Of a stretch of 64,000 nucleotides of DNA, positions 40,718-50,295 are shown piece by piece. The stretch lies in the NCBI RefSeq assembly GCF_000383595.1, contig NZ_KB911581.1:5227518-5291517 (forward strand), read 5' to 3'. The DNA is from Streptomyces bottropensis ATCC 25435 (GTDB taxonomy: Bacteria; Actinomycetota; Actinomycetes; Streptomycetales; Streptomycetaceae). The stretch's first letter is position 1; every line of letters starts with the position of its first letter. Both the position numbers and the translations under genes were made by a program. Under the pieces are notes generated by a model. The model had not been told where the DNA came from. It did not search any database and saw only the letters and a list, made by a program, of their open reading frames with translations.

Positions 40718-43138
40718 TCAGAGCGGCCCTGACTGCTGAGGGGGTTCGTCACTCTCCTTCTGCGCAGTAACCAGCGGTGGTGTCCGTCGTAGCGCCGCGA
40801 CCACGGCCTGTCCCAGTGCCAGCCCCCCGTCGTTCGGGGGCACGACGAAGTGGGTCAGTACGGCCAGACCGGCCTCCTCCAGGCGGCGGCGGCACTCGCG
40901 GGCGAGCAGCACGTTCTGGAAGACACCGCCGGTCAGGCCGACGAGGCGCACGCCGGTTGTGCCGGCCAGTCGCTCAGCCGCCTCGGTGACCGCCATGGCC
41001 ACCGCGACGTGAAACCCGTAGGCCAGTTCCGCAGGTGGTGTGCCGGTGTGCATCCCGTCGACGATGCCCCGAATCACCGGACGGTGGTCCAGGACGCCGT
41101 CCGCAGTGACCGTGAATCTTCCGCAGGCCGGGTCTTCACCGGCCGTGGCACGACCGGATTCGGCAAGCGCCTCCAGTTCGATCGCGGCCTGCGCCTCATA
41201 ACCGATGCGGTGACGGACGTCCAACAGCGAGGCGACCGCGTCGAACAGCCGCCCCATGCTGGAGCATCGGACGGTTCCCGCCCGCGAGGTGAGCTGAGCC
41301 CGCACGGCCGCCAGCTCACGGCGGTCGCACGCCTGCACCGGACCCAGCTCGGGGTCCCATGGCAGGCCCGCCGCAGTCAGGTGGGCCAACGCCGTGCGGC
41401 ACGGATTGCGCACCGCGGCGTCGCCCCCCGTCATGTCGACAGGCAGCAGATGCCCGGCGCGGGTGTACTCGGCGGTGTCTTCGCCGAGCAGCAGGATCTC
41501 ACCGCCCCAGACCGACCCGTCATCGCCGTAGCCCGTACCGTCGAAAGCGACACCGATGATCGGCTCGCCGATGCGGCCGTGCTCGGCGAGCAGCGACACG
41601 ACGTGCGCGTGGTGGTGCTGGACGAGTTCCACGGCCGGTTCGTCCGGCCCGTCGCCGTGTCGCTCGGCCCAGGCGCGCGTCTGGTAACCGGGGTGCGCGT
41701 CCGCGGCCAGCACCTCCGGCACGGTGTCGTTGATGGTCGTGAGCTGATCGACGGCTCGCTCGAACGCGCGCAGGGCCTCCAGGCTGCCCATGTCACCTAT
41801 GTGCGCCGAGCAGAAGGCGTTGGCGCCGTCGATGAGGCAGGAGGTGTTCTTCAACTCGCTGCCGACCGCGAGGGTGGGGGTGAGTCGACGCCCGATCCGC
41901 ACGGGAAGCGGCGCATAGCCGCGGGACCGCCGGATCGGTAGCTCCCGCCCGTCCACCACGCGTACCACGGAGTCGTCGCACGGGACGTGGATCGGCCTGT
42001 CGTGTGTCAGCACGGCGTCGGCAAGGTGCGGCAACCGCGTCAGGGCGTCGGCGTCACTGAAGCACAACGGCTCGTCGCTGACGTTCGCACTCGTCATCAC
42101 GAGCAGCTCGGGGGGTGCGACGGCGGCGCCCGGCACGGGTGCGAGCAGCAGATGATGCACCGGCGTGTACGGCAGCATCACCCCGATCAACGGATTGCCG
42201 GGTGCCACCGCGTCGACCAGTGGTGCGTCCGGCCGCCGTCGCAACAACACGATCGGGCGCGAACCGCTCGTCAGCACCTGCTCCTCGTCCATGTCGATGC
42301 GCGCCAGTCGCCGTGCGACCGTCATATCGCGTGCGAGCAACGCGAAAGGCTTTTCGGCACGGGCCTTGCGTTCCCGCAGGCGCGACACGGCCACCGCTGA
42401 ATCGGCCCGGCAGGCCAGGTGATAGCCGCCGATGCCCTTCACCGCGACGACGAGGCCTGCGGCGAGAGCGCGCTGGGCGGCAGCGAGCGCGGCATCGACA
42501 CCCTCCACGCGAGTGCCGCCGCCCTCGTAGCACAGCACCGGCCCGCAGTCCGTGCAGGCGATGGGCTGGGCATGGAACCGGCGATCGTCCTGGTCTCGAT
42601 ACTCCTGGGCACACAACCGGCACATCGGGAAGTCGGCCATGGTCGTCGTCAGACGGTCGTAGGGCAGCTCCCGGATGATCGTGAACCGCGGCCCGCAGTC
42701 GGTGCAGGTGATGAACGGGTGGCGGTACCGGCGGTCTGTCGGACTGAACAACTCGGCGAGGCACGCGGCGCAGGTGGCCACGTCCGGGGAGACGAGGGTG
42801 CGCATCGCGGTACGGCTGTGGCTGGCGACGATCTGGAAACCCGCGTCGGCAGCCGGCTTGGGCGGCACGGGCTGCGCCGTGAGGCTGGTGATGAACGCCA
42901 GCGGCGGAGCTTCCCGGTTCACCCGCCGGCGGAACTGCGCCAGCGCGGCGGGACTTCCCTGTACCTCGGCGACGACGCCCTCCGTCGTGTTGCCGACGAA
43001 ACCGCTCAACCCCAGCTCGGTCGCCAGACGGTGGATGAACGGCCGGAAGCCGACGCCCTGGACCACCCCGGCCATCGTGAACCGGAGCCGCCCGAGACCA
43101 GAGTCCGTCGCGATCACGCGTTGCGTCATGGCAGTCAT
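40718..43138 (-). CDS. hypF: HypF, carbamoyltransferase for cyanide ligand synthesis
   Basis: An 806-residue multidomain enzyme. In order: acylphosphatase domain (GVVQGVGFRPFIHRLA near 24-39), two zinc-finger halves (CAACLAELF and CTDCGPRFT, then CRLCAQEYRD and CTDCGP), the YrdC-like adenylation domain (VKGIGGYHLACRADSAVAVS), and the Kae1-like carbamoyl transferase domain with HHHAHVVSLLAEHG. It converts carbamoyl phosphate and ATP to carbamoyl-adenylate and transfers it to HypE. ATG 43138 overlaps the stop of the NHL-repeat gene; ATG 43129 is an alternative. Confidence 0.97.
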   Translation of the reverse strand: MTAMTQRVIATDSGLGRLRFTMAGVVQGVGFRPFIHRLATELGLSGFVGNTTEGVVAEVQGSPAALAQFRRRVNREAPPLAFITSLTAQPVPPKPAADAGFQIVASHSRTAMRTLVSPDVATCAACLAELFSPTDRRYRHPFITCTDCGPRFTIIRELPYDRLTTTMADFPMCRLCAQEYRDQDDRRFHAQPIACTDCGPVLCYEGGGTRVEGVDAALAAAQRALAAGLVVAVKGIGGYHLACRADSAVAVSRLRERKARAEKPFALLARDMTVARRLARIDMDEEQVLTSGSRPIVLLRRRPDAPLVDAVAPGNPLIGVMLPYTPVHHLLLAPVPGAAVAPPELLVMTSANVSDEPLCFSDADALTRLPHLADAVLTHDRPIHVPCDDSVVRVVDGRELPIRRSRGYAPLPVRIGRRLTPTLAVGSELKNTSCLIDGANAFCSAHIGDMGSLEALRAFERAVDQLTTINDTVPEVLAADAHPGYQTRAWAERHGDGPDEPAVELVQHHHAHVVSLLAEHGRIGEPIIGVAFDGTGYGDDGSVWGGEILLLGEDTAEYTRAGHLLPVDMTGGDAAVRNPCRTALAHLTAAGLPWDPELGPVQACDRRELAAVRAQLTSRAGTVRCSSMGRLFDAVASLLDVRHRIGYEAQAAIELEALAESGRATAGEDPACGRFTVTADGVLDHRPVIRGIVDGMHTGTPPAELAYGFHVAVAMAVTEAAERLAGTTGVRLVGLTGGVFQNVLLARECRRRLEEAGLAVLTHFVVPPNDGGLALGQAVVAALRRTPPLVTAQKESDEPPQQSGPL

Positions 43139-44346
43139 GTCCGCCGCCAGAGGACGACCCGATTGTTACCGGAGTCCGCGACCGCCAGCCGATCGCCCCT
43201 GAGCGACAGCCCGTACGGCCAGCACATCGAATCCCGGGTGATGCTGTCCCACCGGTTCTCACCGTTGGCCGAGAACCCGGGCTGACCGAGTACCACATCC
43301 GCGGGTGGGCCTGCCTCACCGTCACCCGGATGAGGAACCGCGTCCCAGATCAGCACCCGGTTGTTCGCCGTGTCGGCAACCGCCAGCCGGCCGGAGTCGA
43401 CATCGAGGGCGTAGGGAAAGCGCAGCTTGCCGGCACTTTGCGGCCCGTACGGCCACTCCACAGCCGTCTCGAAGTCCGACTGGCCGATCACCAGGTCGGC
43501 GTCGCGGTCACACGTCGGGTGCGGACTCCAGCCCATGAGGCGGTGATTGCCGGCGTCGGCGACCAGAAGCCCCTCGGACGTTCCCGCCACGTCGTGCGGC
43601 CAGCGAAAACTCGCACGGCCGGCAGGGCCGCCGCGGTTCTCGTCGCGGTCAGTGGCGGCCGGCTGCCCCAGGACCACGTCCGGCGGAATGCCGGCGGAGG
43701 TCGGTACGCCGTCCGACCAGCCGAGCACCCGGCGGTTGCCTGTGTCGGCCACATAGAACCGGCCATCCACCACCCCCACGCCGAAAGGCCAGTACAGCGA
43801 CATGGCCGAGCACTCGCCACCACGGTTCGGCTCGACACTCTCGAGATCCGGCTGGCCGAGGACCACATCCGGCTCCATGTGGCCGGCCTGCGGCAGGTGA
43901 CGGTAGACGAGCACACGGTGGTGCCACGCATCGGCCACGATCAGCATCTCGTCGTGGACCAGCACGCCGGTCGGCAGATTCATCCCGTAGCGCAGGCTTC
44001 GGCCACCGGCGGCCGCCCCCTCGCTCGTCATGTCCGGTTGGCCGAGCACGACATCACACGGCTGCCCGTCCCGTTCGGGCAGGCGGTGCCAGATCAGCAC
44101 CCTGTGGTTGCCCGTGTCGGCGACGACGAGCACCTCCTGCCCGTCCACCCGGCCGACGTGCACCCCGCGCGGTGCGTACATCCACGATGCTGTCGGGTGG
44201 GCGGCCGGCAACATCAGCCCGCCGACCGCCGGCGCGCCCAAGCAGGTCTCGACTCGCCACCCGCCGGAGACGTCCGTGGTGGGCTCGCCCGGAAGCGGAC
44301 TGACAGCGGCGCGGCGAGCGGCGCTGACGAACTTCACTGTCTTCAT
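43135..44346 (-). CDS. NHL-repeat beta-propeller protein of the hydrogenase locus
   Basis: A 403-residue protein made of about six repeats with the pattern 'VADTGNHRVLIW....DVVLGQP': for example VVADTGNHRVLIWHRLPERD, IVADAWHHRVLVYRHLPQAG, YVADTGNRRVLGWSDG, LVADAGNHRLMGWSP, AVADTANNRVLIWDAVPHPG and AVADSGNNRVVLWRR. This is an NHL six-bladed propeller. No signal peptide. Such a protein is a conserved accessory of group 1h hydrogenases; it may scaffold the complex. ATG 44346 overlaps the stop of the NifU-Rieske gene. Confidence 0.88.
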   Translation of the reverse strand: MKTVKFVSAARRAAVSPLPGEPTTDVSGGWRVETCLGAPAVGGLMLPAAHPTASWMYAPRGVHVGRVDGQEVLVVADTGNHRVLIWHRLPERDGQPCDVVLGQPDMTSEGAAAGGRSLRYGMNLPTGVLVHDEMLIVADAWHHRVLVYRHLPQAGHMEPDVVLGQPDLESVEPNRGGECSAMSLYWPFGVGVVDGRFYVADTGNRRVLGWSDGVPTSAGIPPDVVLGQPAATDRDENRGGPAGRASFRWPHDVAGTSEGLLVADAGNHRLMGWSPHPTCDRDADLVIGQSDFETAVEWPYGPQSAGKLRFPYALDVDSGRLAVADTANNRVLIWDAVPHPGDGEAGPPADVVLGQPGFSANGENRWDSITRDSMCWPYGLSLRGDRLAVADSGNNRVVLWRRT

Positions 44347-45257
44347 GCGCCGATCCTGATCCACACGTGCCCGTCATCGACCCGCAGCGGAAGCTGCTCG
44401 AGCGCCGCACCGGGGGCGCTCAGACAGTCTCCTGACAGCGCGTCGAAGCAGAATCCGTGCCAGGGGCAGGTGAGCGTCGCTGCTGTCACATCGAGCAGGG
44501 CCCCATCGAGCGGCAGCCCCATGTGGGCGCACTCGTTCCTGTACGCGGTGAGGCCGGCTCCGATCCGCACCACGATGATCTCGACCTGCTGCCCCGACGC
44601 GTCCGTCAGGCGCATCTGGCTGATCTCGCCGTCCGGGATCTCGGTGGCTGCGGCCGTCTGTACCCACCCCGCCTCTCGGGCTTCTTCGGGGCTCTCAACC
44701 CGACGGCGCACCGATTCCAGCGGGATCAGAGCGGGGCTCGGCTCGCTCGGCAGCACCTCCACGGACGAGATGGACGCGACACCTTGGATCAGCGCTTGCT
44801 CAATGGTGTTGCGCATCGTCACCGACGACATGGAACAGCCGTTGCAGGCACCCGACAGCCGTACATAGGCGGTGCCGTTCTCGATCCGCACCAGTTCGAC
44901 GTCACCGCCGTGCGACTGCAGCCCCGGCCGGACGGTGTCCAGCACGGCACCCGTCTCCATCATCGGATCCGGCCGGAGGATGCCGTGCAGCGACAACAGC
45001 ATGCGCACCAGCGGGTCGTCGACCAGCTCGTAGAGCGCGTTGCGGCCTGCTTCATCGGCACGCAATCTGCGCACGATGGTGACGAGCGCGGCCTGGTGCG
45101 CCGCCTCGATCGCCTCCTTGAGGTTCTCCGCGACGGTGTGGGCATGGCCTTCGAGTGCGCGTGCCGCAGTTACCGCCGCATCGACCGCACGGGCCAGCTC
45201 CTCGAACGCCCCCTCCGTGGATGTGGACGTATCACTGCGGGCTGCCGTGCTCGTCAT
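44343..45257 (-). CDS. NifU-type and Rieske-type iron-sulfur fusion protein
   Basis: A 304-residue protein with a helical N-terminus (1-95), a NifU C-terminal-like domain (VRPGLQSHGGDVELVRIENG then LSGACNGCSMSS, a Cys-x2-Cys site), and a C-terminal Rieske [2Fe-2S] domain with NECAHMGLPLDG and LTCPWHGFCFD (Cys-His and Cys-x2-His). It could carry electrons from the hydrogenase towards the quinone pool or help assemble clusters. Genes of this type accompany high-affinity hydrogenases. It is separated by 18 bases from the TPR gene and overlaps the NHL gene. Confidence 0.88.
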   Translation of the reverse strand: MTSTAARSDTSTSTEGAFEELARAVDAAVTAARALEGHAHTVAENLKEAIEAAHQAALVTIVRRLRADEAGRNALYELVDDPLVRMLLSLHGILRPDPMMETGAVLDTVRPGLQSHGGDVELVRIENGTAYVRLSGACNGCSMSSVTMRNTIEQALIQGVASISSVEVLPSEPSPALIPLESVRRRVESPEEAREAGWVQTAAATEIPDGEISQMRLTDASGQQVEIIVVRIGAGLTAYRNECAHMGLPLDGALLDVTAATLTCPWHGFCFDALSGDCLSAPGAALEQLPLRVDDGHVWIRIGA

Positions 45258-45275
45258 CGGCTTCCTCCGTCTTCC

Positions 45276-46514
45276 TCATGCCTGCGTGCCGGTGACGGCA
45301 TGGTGTCGCGCGATCTCGTCGAGAATTCCCCGCACCGAGGTAACGGCCTCGTACTCGTGCAGTTCCTCGAAGGTGAAGCGGGCCTCGACCAGGTTGGCGC
45401 GAGCCTGTTCGAACATGCCCAGGTGCGCGAGCGCGTTGCCCTGGTTGGCCAGGACACGGGCACGGCCGAGCGGGTCCTGGTCCCGGTCCCGTGCGCCGAG
45501 CACCGCTTCGTACAGTTCGACGGCTTCGACGAGATTGTCGCCCTGGTGGGTCGAGGGGGCATACACCAGCGCGTTGGCCAGGTTGAGCTGCGCGCTCGAC
45601 CACTTCTGTGGATGGGTCTGCGGTGTGTATACGGTCAACGCCGCGCGCAGCGAGCCCACCGCCACGCCGAGGCGCAGCTGATCCGAGGCTTCGACCATCG
45701 GCATCGTCAGATAGGCAGTGGCGAGGTTCGCGTGCGCGGCGGCGTACAGCTCCGGCGCATCTCCTTTGCCGATCTCCTGCAGCGCGCAGTGGTAATGGTG
45801 GATCGCCTTCGTCAGCAGATCCCGCCGTTCGCCTGCCTGCTCGTGGAGTGTGGCGGCGAGTTCGAAGTGCAGTTCCGCGCGGGCGACAGCCAGTTCGGTG
45901 TCGGCCAGCAGCGCGAGGCCCGCCCGCAGGGACTCGGCGGCGGTGTCCAGCGCACCGGCTTGCCGCTGCACCTGACCGCAGGCGCCGTGCAGCACGCCCG
46001 CGAACGCCGGATACCCGACCCGGGCGGCCGCGGCTGCCTCGTCGAGCAGGGCGGCAGCGGCATCCGGTTGTCCCCTCTCCAGGGCGATCGCGGCCCGCGA
46101 GGCCAGTGCGAGAGCGGCGAGTTCGCCGGTGGCACCCTCGCTGCCGGGCAGGGCGTCGAGTCGGCCGACTGCGATGAGCACGACGTCCACCAGAATGCCC
46201 AACTCGGGTCCGAGGCCGGCACGCAGCAGGTCAGGATCCTCTTGGTCGGGGTCGATGACGAACCGGTTGAACCGGCTGACGATGTCGTCGCCGGTCATGG
46301 CCGCTCGCGCGGCATCGATCTCGCCATGCAGAGCGAGTTCGTGTCCACGCAGCGAGTGCGGCCAGTGTTGCGGCAATCGCCCTGCGAGCAGCTCCGCGCG
46401 CACCTGCGCGGTGTCCTCCCGGTCGGGAATCAGCAGATAGCCGAACGGCAGCGGGAACGCGCCGATGGGCAGGGGCCGAACCGGCAGCGTCGTCGGCTCG
46501 GTCGAGTCAACCAT
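45276..46514 (-). CDS. TPR-like accessory protein of the hydrogenase locus
   Basis: A 412-residue, Ala/Leu-rich helical protein. Tetratricopeptide-like helix pairs are seen across residues 100-400 (LASRAAIALERGQPDAAAAL, AHANLATAYLTMPM, LNLANALVYAPSTHQGDNLV, ARVLANQGNALAHLGMFEQA). No catalytic motif. ATG 46514 fits a start that overlaps the 86-residue gene; the frame continues upstream to 46622 without a better site. Probably a scaffold or maturation factor. Confidence 0.8.
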   Translation of the reverse strand: MVDSTEPTTLPVRPLPIGAFPLPFGYLLIPDREDTAQVRAELLAGRLPQHWPHSLRGHELALHGEIDAARAAMTGDDIVSRFNRFVIDPDQEDPDLLRAGLGPELGILVDVVLIAVGRLDALPGSEGATGELAALALASRAAIALERGQPDAAAALLDEAAAAARVGYPAFAGVLHGACGQVQRQAGALDTAAESLRAGLALLADTELAVARAELHFELAATLHEQAGERRDLLTKAIHHYHCALQEIGKGDAPELYAAAHANLATAYLTMPMVEASDQLRLGVAVGSLRAALTVYTPQTHPQKWSSAQLNLANALVYAPSTHQGDNLVEAVELYEAVLGARDRDQDPLGRARVLANQGNALAHLGMFEQARANLVEARFTFEELHEYEAVTSVRGILDEIARHHAVTGTQA

Positions 46515-46767
46515 GGACGGGTCCTGAGATGTCACGTTCGGCTCCACGCTTGATGCAGCGCGCGCTGATCCTGGCGCGTGCTTCTGTGCTGTATGTCGCG
46601 ATGCGCTGACGCACCACGCCATCTGGAAAGATCACCACGATGTCCACTGCCCACTGTCCTTTCACGGGGAGGACCTCCACCTCCACGCCGAGCGCCCGAG
46701 ACCTTTGGCTGGGCGCCGGACGACCGGCCACCGTCTCCGGTTCCTGTGGGTCCTGGTTGCCGGTCAC
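46507..46767 (-). CDS. Small conserved-looking protein of the hydrogenase locus
   Basis: An 86-residue protein with GTG start, placed nine bases after the protease gene and overlapping the TPR gene by eight. A hydrophilic N-terminus is followed by VEVEVLPVKGQWAVDIVVIF, PDGVVRQRIATYSTEARARI and SARCIKRG, an alpha-beta domain of unknown fold. Third positions are coding-like. Similar short genes occur between structural and accessory genes in such operons, but I cannot name a family. Confidence 0.7.
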   Translation of the reverse strand: MTGNQDPQEPETVAGRPAPSQRSRALGVEVEVLPVKGQWAVDIVVIFPDGVVRQRIATYSTEARARISARCIKRGAERDISGPVHG

Positions 46768-46776
46768 GGCCGACTC

Positions 46777-47577
46777 CTAGTCCCGGCTGATCCGCAGCGC
46801 CCCGTGCTGCTCGTCCCACCATCCCTGGCGGACGCCGACCGGGACATCGTCTGCCAGCGCCTCCCGGACGAGCAGCGTGCGGTCACCGGCGATGTTGCGT
46901 TGCTTGAGGAGCAGTCCGCCGCTCGCCGTCCCGCGCAACGGGGTCAGCCACACTTCCCCTTCTTTCGCCAGTACAACGGCGGCGTCGCCGGGGAAGTACT
47001 CGCGCGCACAGGCGGCGTCGAGACGCACGTATCCGTCGTCGGTGAACTCCACCTGCACCTGGCCGACTTGACGGAAGGCGGAATCGCGCCGGATCAGACC
47101 GAGCACACGCCGCATTCCCTCCTCCACCTCGGCGCTGAGCAGGCCCCCCGGCGTGAAGTCCCGTGCCTCTATCAGGTAGACGGTCACGTCGGACGGATAG
47201 TCGGTGCCGAGGAGCCAATGGGCGAACGCCAGGGCGTTGTCCCACCGGAAGGAGTGCGTGTGCAGTCCGGACAGCGGTGGCAGTTCCTCCACGGCCGGCC
47301 CGGGCACCTTGAAGACGGTGCCGGGTTCGGCCTCGGAGCGGCAGGCATCGACGATGATCACCCGTTCGGCACCGCGCATCTGGAACGCGACGTCCATCCC
47401 GGCAGTGCCGCCGTCGACCAGCCGCACCCCCGCGGGGACACCACCTTCCCAGAGGTGGCGGACGAGGATCGGCCCCACGCCGTCGTCAGCGCGCAGCAGA
47501 TTGCCGCAGCCCACGACCAGCAGTCCGCACTCCGACACGTCGTCCAGCGTGTCGAGGTGTGCGGCAGAGTGCGTCAT
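46777..47577 (-). CDS. Hydrogenase maturation protease with C-terminal extension
   Basis: A 266-residue protein. The first 160 residues are a HyaD/HybD-type endopeptidase, which trims the large subunit C-terminus after nickel insertion: VVGCGNLLRADDGVGPILV, VDGGTAGMDVAFQM and IIVDACRSEAEPGTV hold the nickel-sensing Glu/Asp and His region (LHTHSF). Standard members end here; this one adds about 100 residues (from GQVQVEFTDDGYVRLDAACA to DEQHGALRISRD) without recognised motif. ATG 47577 follows GAAGGGA. It lies 22 bases behind the large-subunit gene. Confidence 0.9.
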   Translation of the reverse strand: MTHSAAHLDTLDDVSECGLLVVGCGNLLRADDGVGPILVRHLWEGGVPAGVRLVDGGTAGMDVAFQMRGAERVIIVDACRSEAEPGTVFKVPGPAVEELPPLSGLHTHSFRWDNALAFAHWLLGTDYPSDVTVYLIEARDFTPGGLLSAEVEEGMRRVLGLIRRDSAFRQVGQVQVEFTDDGYVRLDAACAREYFPGDAAVVLAKEGEVWLTPLRGTASGGLLLKQRNIAGDRTLLVREALADDVPVGVRQGWWDEQHGALRISRD

Positions 47578-47599
47578 GTTCTTCCCTTCTGGCCGAGGG

Positions 47600-49204
47600 C
47601 TACACGGATCCGTTGATGACGAACTTGCTGAGCTCGCGGCCCTTGCCGTCATAGGCGTGCACGGTGCAGACCAGACACGAGTCGAAGCTGCGCGCGACGT
47701 GCCCGAGCTCCACCGGGTCCTCCTGGTCGACGATCGGGGAACCGACGAGGGCTTGCTCGATGGGACCAGGGGTCTCCGTGTTGTCGCGCGGCCCGATGTT
47801 CCAGGCGGTGGGCGTCACGACCTGGTAGTTGGCGATCTTGCCGTCCTCGATCACGATCCAGTCCGACAGCGAGCCGCGTGCCGCCTCGGTCGAGCCGAAC
47901 CCCTTGCCTTCCGCGTACTCGACCGGCTTGCTGTAGAAGCTCTCGTGCAGATCGATCTCGTCGAGCCACTTCCGCACCCACTTGAAGTACTTGGGCGCCT
48001 CGTGCATGCGCGCGAGCTGGCGGGTGAACACCGAAGGACCGATCTTGCCGAGAATGTCCAGGAACAGCGGATCGTAGTCCTGGTGTGCCGCCGCGCCGGG
48101 CGCGCCGGCCACGAGCCGGCGGGCCAGTGGTCCGGCCTCGAGCGGGACGTAGCCCTGGTTCGGCACGTCGTAACGAGGTGCCTTGGCGAAGCTGTACTTG
48201 CCCTGCTTGCGGGCGACCTCCGGATCCAGCGGCTTGGTCTCGCCCTCGAACGGATGGCGGGCCTCGGTTCCCTCGTAGAACGAGTGCGTGACGTCCTCGC
48301 GGACCCGAGCCTGGTCGAACTCGCTGAACTGTCCCTTCGCGTAGATTCCGGAGCGGTTGATCAACGCCGCGTTGCGTCCGTCGATGGTCGGGTTCTCGTA
48401 GAGGGACGGCTCGAAGTAGGTACCGGTCGCGAGGAAGTCACCGGAGCCGGCACCGTACTTGTCCAGGCCGATGTCCATGCTGTAGCGGATGAAGAATCCG
48501 CAGTCGCTGTTGTACTGGGACTCGTTCTCATTGACCCAGTTCAGTACGTCTTCCCAGGTCTTGTTCTCGAGCCACCGGTCGATCGAGCAGCCGAGCCAGT
48601 GCTTCTCGAGCCAGTTGACCTTCCAGTGTTCGATAATCGCGATCGCGCGGGTGACGTCGGTGAGTGTCGGCGCGCACATGACACCGCCGGGCACCATGAA
48701 GCTGGAGTGCGGCCACTGTCCGCCGAAGATCGCGTAGACCTCGACGGGTTTCCCGGACAGTACGACACCGGGGCCGTAACTGGTGCCCACATAGGGCGCG
48801 AAGCGGCGCACCGCCTCGTCGTACATCGTGGACCTGGCGTAGTTCTTGTTCGTCAGGTCGATGGCGAACAGTGCGTAGAAATACCGCGGGATGCTCTGCA
48901 GCGTTTCGCAGGCCTGGGCGATGTTCCGGACCAGCGTGGCGTTCGGGGGAAGGTGCGTGCGCCATGCCGTGTCCAGGGCGTAGGCCGATTTGTACAGATG
49001 GCTGCCGCCGCAGATGCCGCAGATGCGAGGGGTGACGATCAGACCCGCCTGCGGGTCCTTGCCCTGCAGGATGATCTCGAAGCCGCGGAACATCGCTGCC
49101 TCGGTGTATGCCGAGGTGACGACGCCGTCTTCGATGGTGACGCGCACGTCGAGGTCTCCCTCGACTCGGCCAAGCGGACTGACGAACAGATCAACGGCCG
49201 TCAT
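47600..49204 (-). CDS. hhyL: [NiFe]-hydrogenase large subunit, group 1h (high-affinity)
   Basis: A 534-residue catalytic subunit that splits H2. The nickel-binding L1 motif is PRICGICGGSH (Cys62, Cys65) and the L2 motif DSCLVCTVH (Cys510, Cys513, His516). Eighteen residues follow the final His and should be cleaved by the adjacent protease. The motif variants (ICGG after the first pair, DSC instead of DPC) and operon partners point to the actinobacterial group 1h/5 enzyme that scavenges atmospheric H2 and tolerates O2. ATG 49204 has AAGGAA upstream. Group assignment is from motif and context recall. Confidence 0.95.
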   Translation of the reverse strand: MTAVDLFVSPLGRVEGDLDVRVTIEDGVVTSAYTEAAMFRGFEIILQGKDPQAGLIVTPRICGICGGSHLYKSAYALDTAWRTHLPPNATLVRNIAQACETLQSIPRYFYALFAIDLTNKNYARSTMYDEAVRRFAPYVGTSYGPGVVLSGKPVEVYAIFGGQWPHSSFMVPGGVMCAPTLTDVTRAIAIIEHWKVNWLEKHWLGCSIDRWLENKTWEDVLNWVNENESQYNSDCGFFIRYSMDIGLDKYGAGSGDFLATGTYFEPSLYENPTIDGRNAALINRSGIYAKGQFSEFDQARVREDVTHSFYEGTEARHPFEGETKPLDPEVARKQGKYSFAKAPRYDVPNQGYVPLEAGPLARRLVAGAPGAAAHQDYDPLFLDILGKIGPSVFTRQLARMHEAPKYFKWVRKWLDEIDLHESFYSKPVEYAEGKGFGSTEAARGSLSDWIVIEDGKIANYQVVTPTAWNIGPRDNTETPGPIEQALVGSPIVDQEDPVELGHVARSFDSCLVCTVHAYDGKGRELSKFVINGSV

Positions 49205-49241
49205 CGAGCTTCCTTACTGGGTGCTTGGGATGGGAGGTTCG

Positions 49242-50213
49242 TCAGACAACGAACATGTCTTCCTTGGACCACTGCGGGGCCGCGACGCGCGCAGCGGCGG
49301 CATGAGCCATGTAGGTGAGGTGATCGCTTCCCTCGGGGACCTCGCGAGGCACGACACCGCTCACCTTCTGCGTCTTGAACACAGTCCCCGGCGCGAGGTC
49401 GAAGAACGGGTACTCGGGTTCGGTGCAGCCCATGCAGGGCATGCCTGCCCGGGTCTTGGACGACTGCCGGTTCCACAGGATGCGATTGCACGGCGAGTGG
49501 GTCATCGGGCCACGGCAACCGAACTCGTAGAACAGGCAACCGGTACGGGTGCCTTCACCGAAGGCGGTGGTCGACTGCTTGTACTCGAAGAACTGGACGC
49601 GGGTGCAGCCGGTCTGCGTGAAGGTCTTGAAGAAGGTCTGCGGGCGGTGCAGTTCGTCCAGCGCGATATCGCCGGCCCTACCGGTGGCCAGCGCGACGAT
49701 GATCTGGGTGATCCAGTCCGGGTGCGCCGGGCACCCGGGTATGTTGATCACCGGCAGGCCGGACTTGGACCTGAAGTCCGGGCCGAGGAAGCCGCCTCTT
49801 TCCCTCTTGTGAAACTGCAGCCCGGTCGAGTCGCTCGGGTTGGGTTCCATGGCCGGAATACCGCCCCATGCCGCGCAGTCACCGATGGCCACGACCACGC
49901 TCGCGGCTTCGGCAAGGTCGGTGACCCAGTCCTTCATCGGGCGATCGGAGAACATGTCATAACGCCCCGACCCGTCGGGCCCCTCGATGACAGTGCCCTC
50001 GAAGACGAAGATGTCCAGCGGCCGCTCCCCGCGAGCACATTCCCAGAACACGCGCTGGGCGTTGTCGCCGAGCTCCAGGCCCAGCGACGGGTGCCAGAGC
50101 AGATCGAGACCGAAGTCGGTGATGAGATCGACGACGTTCGGTTCTTCCGCGTTGAGGAAGGACATGGTGTTTCCACTACAGGCTCCGCCTTGAAACCAGA
50201 GCACTGACGACAT
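49242..50213 (-). CDS. hhyS: [NiFe]-hydrogenase small subunit, group 1h
   Basis: A 323-residue electron-transfer subunit with three iron-sulfur clusters. Visible ligands: WFQGGACSGNT at the N-terminus, GDCAAWGGIPA, PGCPAHPDW, and the medial/distal set GCTRVQFFE, TGCLFYEFGCRGP, CNRILWNR, GMPCMGCTEP. There is no Tat signal or C-terminal anchor helix, unlike groups 1a-1e, as typical of group 1h. In the solved actinobacterial enzyme the proximal cluster has one Asp and three Cys ligands; the equivalent residue should be looked for here. ATG 50213 follows AAAGGAA. Upstream by 82 bases lies the DUF1641-like gene. Confidence 0.95.
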   Translation of the reverse strand: MSSVLWFQGGACSGNTMSFLNAEEPNVVDLITDFGLDLLWHPSLGLELGDNAQRVFWECARGERPLDIFVFEGTVIEGPDGSGRYDMFSDRPMKDWVTDLAEAASVVVAIGDCAAWGGIPAMEPNPSDSTGLQFHKRERGGFLGPDFRSKSGLPVINIPGCPAHPDWITQIIVALATGRAGDIALDELHRPQTFFKTFTQTGCTRVQFFEYKQSTTAFGEGTRTGCLFYEFGCRGPMTHSPCNRILWNRQSSKTRAGMPCMGCTEPEYPFFDLAPGTVFKTQKVSGVVPREVPEGSDHLTYMAHAAAARVAAPQWSKEDMFVV

Positions 50214-50295
50214 CGCGGTTCCTTTCACTGACGACTGTCATGCCGGCTGTTTGGTGCCGGGCGGCGTGCCGTCCCGGCAGAGATGGGTCCGGTCT

